Part shown: in pieces, positions 59,301-64,000 of the stretch
Numbering within the stretch: the first letter of the stretch is position 1
Layout of the letters: every line of letters starts with the position of its first letter
From: Ctena decussata
Taxonomy: Eukaryota; Mollusca; Bivalvia; Lucinida; Lucinidae
Reading direction: 5' to 3'
Assembly (NCBI GenBank): GCA_963989385.1
Contig: OZ022513.1
Span: forward strand, 17,095,928-17,159,927
Length of the DNA stretch: 64,000 nt
Program-made: the position numbers and the translations under genes
The notes under the pieces: generated by a model
Seen by the model: the letters and a program-made list of their open reading frames with translations, nothing else
What the model was told of the DNA's origin: nothing
Databases searched by the model: none

Positions 59301-60629
59301 AAAACTCCGAGCATGCGTGGGCTAACTTAACTTCATCAATGTAATACAGAATGAAATACATGAAAGGCTTTTTGGACTGTTTGCACAAGAAGTTGTCTTG
59401 TCATACGCAATTCCTTGGTCAGAAAATCTTCTATCTATACGTACTTACAGCTATAGTTTGGTGAATATTTCTACCGATATTTCATGAAGTATAATGCACA
59501 CTTTATTGACTATGCTGGCAAATCAACCCCAGGAGGTGAAAGCAGTCCACTGTGGACATCAGCAAACTCCCTTAGTAGACACATCAATGAGTGACTGGAT
59601 ACTTACGAAACTGACATCAAAAGGTGGAAGAAGAGCATAAAATTTCATTACAAGTCCATAATCAACTGAATATTGAATTGCTAGATCTATAAAAGATGTA
59701 AATGCAGGCCAGGGCTCACCTCCAAAACACGTTCCTAGCAGTAATTATTCTACCTTCGAGTTGTCCCGCTTTATAGACATAATTTTCTGGTTTGACTTAT
59801 AATCTACATCTTACTAAGTCCCAGACTCAAAGAGATTATTGATTAGCAATAAAAAAACTGTTCTGGATTCAGCATTTAGATCCTTATGAGTACATAAGCC
59901 AATAATTGTATTTACAAAGTACATAACTGTTTACGTATTATATTTAATAAAAACCTTGTGTCGAATTTTCAACTATGTGAGCGTTCCCATGTTCAATAAG
60001 CTAATACCAAGTTGTTCACTCGTTGTTTGACTGTGTCAGTTATCGAAACATTTATGGGCTCTGATTTGTGATCGTAGTCTCTCCTGGTTATAATAGTTAA
60101 GTGAGGTGCATGTATGCGACAATTTTGCATGATACTTGCACCCATATCCTTATGTTTCTCAGTAACATTATTTTTATTATGTAAATGTATCTGTCCAAAG
60201 CCTGTGATATTTACCCCAACTGTAAATGATATTAGTTACATACATTGTACAGTTTTAATGTCTCGTTCCGCCGGTAAATAGCCTACATGGCTAATGTTGC
60301 CATTCTGTACATATGATGTAAAATAGAGTTTATGTCTTACGTGTTATAATTGTTTAAACTTTCAAGTGCACTCATTTTCAGATGATTCTCTGGCGGACCA
60401 TAACAACCAGATGTTTAGCACATTCGACAATGATAACGACGAGCATGAGAACAATTGTGTAGCCGTATACAGTGGCGGATGGTGGTTTAATTATTGCAAA
60501 CAAGTACTGCTCAATGGAGTTTATTATAGGACCAATCCTGCTGATTATGACGATGGAGTCCTTTGGACTGGTTGGAAAGGCGGTTTATATTCACTAAAAC
60601 ACACCGAGATGAAGATAAGAAGACTGTGA
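47280..60629 (+). CDS. FReD lectin gene C, apparently intact
   Basis: Join 47280-47337, 54601-54758, 55388-55484, 58606-58773 and 60382-60629. All introns are GT-AG and phases fit (1, 0, 1, 1), giving 242 aa with no stop. Layout: leader residues 1-20 ([20 protein letters not shown]), Cys motif CYPECC at 21-26, then a whole FReD from IFDC to TEMKIRRL at the C terminus. Calcium site DNDND, disulfide pairs C/VYC and NC/YC, and GGWW are present. There is no collagen, coiled-coil or immunoglobulin region, so this is a minimal secreted lectin. Its likely role is recognition of microbial or self acetylated glycans in haemolymph or mucus. That is inferred from the family, not from residues tested here. 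Intron 1 is 7.3 kb and full of mobile elements. Confidence 0.85.
47960..48172 (-). mobile_element. Composite element 3 family, 5' end only
   Basis: On the minus strand: hairpin region with GCAGTGTGCGACAAAG, a GTCC-rich stretch (GTCCATCTGTCCGTCTGTCT), then TTTACGTCGACCCTTAGCAT, AGCATGGCTTCAGAATGGTA and AATCCAAGATGGC, all as in 51181-51430. Truncated after less than one unit. Confidence 0.8.
48490..50145 (+). mobile_element. Composite tandem-repeat element 4, interrupted
   Basis: Starts GTCCCCACTTTGAAAAATTG, a decayed hairpin with a CCGTAA-rich tract in place of (GTCC)n, followed by diverged units containing GTTTTCTCAGGAACT, CTTGAAATT and a GAATGAxTGATT stretch. The retroelement tail at 49393-49845 is inserted in it. 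3' end not located. Confidence 0.65.
49393..49845 (-). mobile_element. 5'-truncated Penelope-like 3' end, inserted in a tandem array
   Basis: Reverse complement of about 6627-7080 with very high identity. It interrupts the tandem units at 48.5-50.1 kb; the array resumes with CTTGAAACTTGGTAT right after it. It contains only 3' untranslated sequence, as expected from incomplete reverse transcription. Confidence 0.8.
50273..50365. repeat. Hairpin element, 93 bp
   Basis: ATCTTACACGAGTGGTCATT / ATGACCACGAGTGTAAGAT and TTTATGAAA / TTTCATAAA with loop GGAGCCTTCGGCGAG. Confidence 0.85.
50366..50959 (+). other. Gene C intron 1, unassigned part
   Basis: No domain or repeat recognised between the hairpin and the family 2 SINE. 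Confidence 0.4.
50960..51160 (+). mobile_element. tRNA-derived SINE, family 2
   Basis: Head GCGACGTGGTAGAGTGCGAG with GGTCCCGGGTTAGATCCTCG (B box with one change) and a GGCCCGGGCGTGAG join to a non-tRNA body. Not a tRNA gene: the acceptor stem does not close. Confidence 0.65.
51181..52520 (+). mobile_element. Composite tandem-repeat element 3 in gene C intron 1
   Basis: 5' hairpin GTCGCACCTGCTTTAGCAAG-GTGCGA, then (GTCC)n at 51230-51266. Tandem units start near 51274, 51599, 51920 and 52286 (ACGTCGACCCTAxCATTTAA, about 325 bp, the third with an internal ~50-bp duplication). 3' end AGCAGGTGCGACAAAGC mirrors the 5' stem. Confidence 0.85.
52521..53559 (+). other. Gene C intron 1, unassigned part
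   Basis: No domain recognised. It may include the eroded 5' part of the RT copy at 53560, but I could not align it. Confidence 0.4.
53560..54365 (+). pseudogene. Decayed second Penelope-like RT copy
   Basis: Broken-frame matches to the RT at 4.4-6.5 kb, in order: [20 protein letters not shown] (53571), HRYIVD where RYLDD is expected, IYPRELE, LYDKRDD then [15 protein letters not shown], and [13 protein letters not shown] (about 54260). Many frameshifts and stops. It lies just upstream of the gene C FReD exons. Confidence 0.75.
54405..54600 (+). repeat. Segment shared with gene A intron, copy 2
   Basis: GATACATACGTAGATATGGC, then TTAAATGACTTACGAGTTCG and TTTGGGTACTTTGACCA, directly upstream of gene C first FReD exon, not the third. 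Confidence 0.65.
54601..54758 (+). CDS. Gene C, first FReD exon
   Basis: 158 nt after a pyrimidine-rich ATTACAG, donor GTAAGA. It encodes [29 protein letters not shown] and [11 protein letters not shown]. Nearly the same as the gene A exon. Confidence 0.9.
55388..55484 (+). CDS. Gene C, second FReD exon
   Basis: 97 nt, TTCAG to GTAAAG. It encodes [19 protein letters not shown] and HEHWL. The donor here shows what gene B has lost. Confidence 0.9.
55485..57477 (+). other. Gene C intron 3
   Basis: Apart from the MITE at 56412-56653 nothing recognised; no extra exon. Confidence 0.45.
56412..56653. mobile_element. Foldback MITE in gene C intron
   Basis: TATGAGCCGCGACACGA at the left and TCGTGTCGCGGCTCATA at the right are exact complements. 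Inner GTGCGCCCAGxGCAGACTCAG and GGGCATCxGCCCAGT also pair. A family I recognise as common in bivalve DNA (knowledge, not checked). Confidence 0.85.
57478..57580 (+). repeat. Partial copy 3 of the shared segment
   Basis: CAGATACGTAGACATGGTG and CACCTGATCATACCTTTGTG match 54408-54490. Confidence 0.5.
57648..58396. mobile_element. TA-flanked TIR element in gene C intron
   Basis: Left CAGTCCGTTTGCTCCCAAAT, right ends ATTTGGAAGCAAACAGACTA. TA at 57646-47 and 58397-98. ~750 bp, no transposase. Contains a short tandem duplication (AAACTGAGCAxTTTCACTGA at 57820-57915). Pogo/Tigger-like by its ends. Confidence 0.8.
58606..58773 (+). CDS. Gene C, third FReD exon
   Basis: 168 nt, CACAG to GTAATG. It encodes [20 protein letters not shown] then [14 protein letters not shown] and MYTGTA. 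Reference for the gene A frameshift. Confidence 0.9.
58774..60381 (+). other. Gene C intron 4
   Basis: No repeat or exon recognised. About 59490-59680 reads patchily as protein-like text ([14 protein letters not shown]) but no family was identified. Confidence 0.4.
60382..60629 (+). CDS. Gene C, last FReD exon
   Basis: Follows TTTTCAG. It encodes [31 protein letters not shown] and TEMKIRRL, then TGA. Complete with calcium site and final disulfide. Confidence 0.9.
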
Positions 60630-61135
60630 TAAATCCTAGTGACTGCATGACATTGTTTATTATATCGCATATTAATATACCCCGCCACATGTTGACGGTG
60701 TTTTTTTATGTTTTATGCTGCGACCGTCAGCCGCTCTTTTGTACATTCCTATTGTCCATCGGTTTCAAGTTGTCCATTCGCCTAAGTGCACTTAGGTTCA
60801 GTTCGATAACTCATACAGTTATTCTTATATTTCGGTTAAACGTTTGCGCGATTGTATCGAAAGTCTCTTGGGAAAATGCTGCGATATTTAATATTTTCTT
60901 ACAGAAATATGTCACTTGTTTACGCCTAAACTAACTGTGCCCTATCAACTTTTCTTTTTCATATAAGCAAAATGACACTAGCAGTTTTTCTAATAGAAAC
61001 TGAGTCCCTCGGGATATATACATATAACGGGAAATAGTTGAGGAGATCAAGAGCTGCATTTCTAACAGTAAGAATGATTCAAGTCAAATGGTGATAACTC
61101 TATCTAAAAAGTTAACAATGTCCCTCTAAGGCAAA
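60630..61135 (+). repeat. 3' flank duplicated with gene A
   Basis: Counterpart of 18660-19405: AAATCCTAG directly after the stop, GTTCAGTTCG, CTGAGTCCCTCGGGATAT and TCAAGAGCTGCATT in the same order with gaps. Confidence 0.6.
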
Positions 61136-61169
61136 CTGATGAGAAGCTGTCAGAGATATTTCCCCTCGG

Positions 61170-61560
61170 AAAACGGGCTCTAATCTATTTTTTTCAGTTT
61201 CTTCTCTGCGCCGCTTTCTATTTCCTTTAAATTTAACACAGCGCTCAGCCTCTTTGAATTTTGTGTACTGACCATGTAGTGATCTTCTCACGGAAGCGGT
61301 TAACGCTGACGCCATCTTGTTTTTCTCAAACCGAACGTCTGACGTCATTACGTAAGTTGCGACAGAAAGACTGTACAACCTCTATTTCTTATTGTTTAAT
61401 TTTGATTTCCAGTTGGAACGCAGACTCATCACATTTGAGTAATTCATTTTCTGAACGGTCGTCTACGCACAAAGAAATAATCCCTTTTTTTCGCCGGAAA
61501 AAAATGGCGGGAAATTTAGAACAGAAGCTGTCCCAAAATAATGCTCGTTTGATAAGATAT
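61170..61560. other. GC-richer patch with facing start contexts
   Basis: Minus strand AAGATGGCGTCAGCG opens MASALTASVRRSLHGQYTKF; plus strand AAAATGGCGGGAAAT opens MAGNLEQKLSQ. Both have good start contexts and CpG-rich surroundings. No family recognised and no clear donor, so first exons are only possible. Confidence 0.2.
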
Positions 61561-62271
61561 GCAGTCATAGTTTTCCAACGGACCAGATCAGAAAGAAATT
61601 TGATGTTTTGTTATTGAAATCAGACGCATATATCGGTACCTCAGTGCAGTTTGCACACCCAAAACAACGATCACAGTTTGACAACCGTTTTTCAGAAAAG
61701 TAAAACCCTACGACAGTACCCCAAAGTTATTTTGCAAAGAAAATTGTCCCAAAAACCAAATTAGATGCCATTATAACTGCACCGCAGTTCATACATTCGA
61801 CCGTCTTTTAGCCAGGTATATCTTCGGGAGAAAGTCTATTTTCGTTGAAAATCGATAATGAAGTTGGTCATTTTTACATATACATGGCACGTGCGTTTGT
61901 CAACACACAGACATTTTTCAGCTGGATCGACTTGAGGAGACCAACTGTTTCTTCATTTATGGTATAGTAAAGCTTGTAATCATTTAGCATACTGTGAAGT
62001 TATTAAGATTTTGCGTTAGTCTGTCTGCCTGCGATTTTTTGGGCTTCTGAATTTAGGCTACACGCCGAGAACGAGAGAAAGCAAAACAAACACACTGGTC
62101 AACCACAAAGTTTGACAAACGAAAAAGCCACAAGACATGTCGCCCCATCTTCAGGTGACAACTCGCCCCAGATTCTGAGAAAACTCCCCCAGACAACTTC
62201 CCCCAAGATAACGCGCCCCACATTCTGAGACCACTCGCTCTTCTAAAGAATTCTGTCCCGAACGACGCCAA

Positions 62272-62430
62272 CCCCCCCCCCCCCCTCCCCCACCCCCTCA
62301 ACACACACGTACCATTTCAGAAGTCATCCAACAAAAAGTACAAGAGACAGCTTGTCCTTCATCATAAATCTTCCAAAAACCCTGTCCCGCTAGGCGCTAA
62401 GGGGCCGACCATTTGATATTCTTGGGAGGT

Positions 62431-62461
<31 letters not shown>

Positions 62462-62469
62462 GGGGGGGG
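62272..62469. repeat. Homopolymer tracts C14 and (GT)n-G25
   Basis: C at 62272-62285, GT repeats 62430-62444, G at 62445-62469. Confidence 0.95.
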
Positions 62470-62632
62470 CTGGTATATTTTTCGAAAAAAAAAATCCCTG
62501 TCTTTGGAAGAAAAATTATGCAAGTAAAAATAAATCAGCTCATAAGGGGATTTCAAAAAATAATCTGGCCTCAAAAATCAGTGAAAAAATAAAAATAAAA
62601 AAATAACCTGGCTCCACCCAAAATTTCCAAAA

Positions 62633-62822
62633 AAGAGTCTGGGCCGTGCACTTTTGATGGGAAGATAGCAACTGCCTACCTACCCACCAAAATTCACCTT
62701 ACCCCTGAGTCTGGACCCTGCACTTTTGGTGGGTAGATAGCAACTGCTTACCTACACACCAAAATTCACCTTACCCCTCCCTCCCCCCCCCCCCCCCTCC
62801 AAAAAAAAAAAAAAAAAAAAAG
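62633..62822 (+). repeat. 71-bp tandem duplication and low-complexity tail
   Basis: GAGTCTGGxCCxTGCACTTTT starts both copies (62635, 62706), followed by a C-run and an A-run. Confidence 0.9.
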
Positions 62823-62869
62823 ATGGCCACTTGGGACACCCTAGATCTATTTTTTTCATTTAACGGCAC

Positions 62870-62955
62870 ATTTACCCTGATCAACCTGCATAGTAAGACA
62901 AACAGGTCTGAGCAAGCAGTGTAGACACAGGAGCAGTCTGATCTGGGTTAGCAAT
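62870..62955. repeat. Dispersed repeat fragment
   Basis: ACCCTGATCAACCT and CAGGAGCAGTCTGATCT; see 43330. Confidence 0.4.
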
Positions 62956-64000
62956 TTTTCTTTAATACTTGCACATTTTGGGTACACCATTTGTGGGTGA
63001 TATAGATATGTTCAAAATATAGGATGCTGTTATCTTAGTATTATGGGTAATTACTGTAATGTGTGTGACATTTTATGTAGAACTATTATTTGTTTTTGTT
63101 GTTTTCATAGTTTGCAGGGATTAAAAAGAAAGCCTACCTACCTAAGTACTCTCCAAAAATCCTAGTTAATAGGCAACTGCAAACAAAATACTTTTTATGC
63201 TTGGCCTGTGGCTGAGATCGGAGGAGGGGAAAGGGGCATGAAGAAATACATATTCTATAAAGTTATGTTTTAGCTTAAATCTCATAAAGAAAATTAAAAG
63301 GCTCATATTGAAGTTATATCAATAGAAATGATACCATAAACTGAAAAATAAAAAGAAAATATATTTCCTGATTAATTTAATCCATCTTAAATGTTTGCAG
63401 CTTCTGACCAAAGCAAGAAACTTGTAATTACTAATCAGTTATTAAGTTACTAGAGAGAAAAGCTTGATGACAGACATTAAATGATGAGTCATGACTGTAA
63501 AGGGATGCAGTTTAGTGCAGTTGAATGAGAGGTAGCCCCTTCCTGTCTATCCCCACCCCCAAAAACACACACACACACCAGCCTATTAAAAAGCATTTTC
63601 ACAGAGGATTTTATTGGCCAAATATTTAGGACTTTATTATGCTAGCAATCTTTTTTATATCATTATAAGTGCACAAAATAATGAATGGGGCATGCCCTGC
63701 TAACTGATGGACCCTGCATTTTATGTGGAATGTTGCATAATGCTGCTTGTCCTTCTACAAGTCAAGACTATGTTAGAATGAAAACAATTACACAGTTCCA
63801 CCATAAATGTTGCACCAGCATCAATGGGCTTCATATTAACACCTGTTGTGCCCTCTCATTAGAAGCACTTCAGCAAGAGCATAGATGGTTCTATTAATGG
63901 ATCACAACAAATGTTTTTATGGCTGAATAAGACAGAATTCCCAGAATTGCTATCATGCTCCAGCTGAGTCTTTGTATAATCATTATCATAAAACCATCAC

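Larger units (their letters stand above)
61561..64000. other. Low-complexity-rich 3' end of window
   Basis: Homopolymers, the 71-bp duplication and AT-rich DNA. No gene supported. Confidence 0.45.

Overview
This window is AT-rich animal nuclear DNA. Coding blocks are short and split by GT-AG introns, and there are no operons or bacterial signals. The most likely source is a bivalve mollusc. This rests on a tandem family of secreted fibrinogen-related domain (FReD) lectins, tRNA-derived SINEs, and composite tandem-repeat elements of a kind I associate with bivalve genomes. The species cannot be named from the sequence.

The single-copy content is a cluster of three FReD genes, all on the + strand and built to one exon plan: a 19-20 aa leader exon, then FReD exons of 158, 97, 168 and about 240-248 nt with identical intron phases. 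Gene A (10793-18659) has a 2-nt insertion in its third FReD exon, and its leader exon was not found. Gene B (29653-38770) has lost the GT of one splice donor by an apparent 1-nt deletion. Gene C (47280-60629) is intact: five exons, all junctions canonical, predicted 242 aa. A and C are closer to each other than to B and share about 0.5-0.75 kb of 3' flank. The proteins would be small secreted pattern-recognition lectins with a DNDND calcium site and an extra N-terminal Cys motif (CxxxCC).

Most of the rest is mobile or repeated DNA. 3.7-7.1 kb: a Penelope-like reverse transcriptase with two in-frame stops, preceded by a cluster of heat-shock-element-like motifs. 14.7-15.9 kb: a fossil non-LTR RT. 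16.6-18.1 kb: a tandem array split by a TA-flanked MITE. 19.7-21.6 kb: foldback elements, including a 94-bp palindrome. 23.4-24.3, 36.3-38.3, 47.9-48.2, 48.5-50.1 and 51.2-52.5 kb: composite elements, most showing a 5' hairpin, a (GTCC)-rich tract, 150-330 bp tandem units and a 3' end that mirrors the 5' stem. 40.3-42.5 kb: a TA-flanked TIR element with an internal 218-bp inverted repeat. 43.5-44.7 kb: a fossil LINE endonuclease split by a MITE. 49.4-49.8 and 53.6-54.4 kb: further Penelope-like fragments.

Many of these lie inside FReD introns, and the two damaged FReD genes carry single small lesions. The picture is a lectin cluster undergoing birth-and-death turnover in a repeat-dense region. 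Everything here is read by eye; percent identities are approximate, and single-base lesions could be assembly errors.
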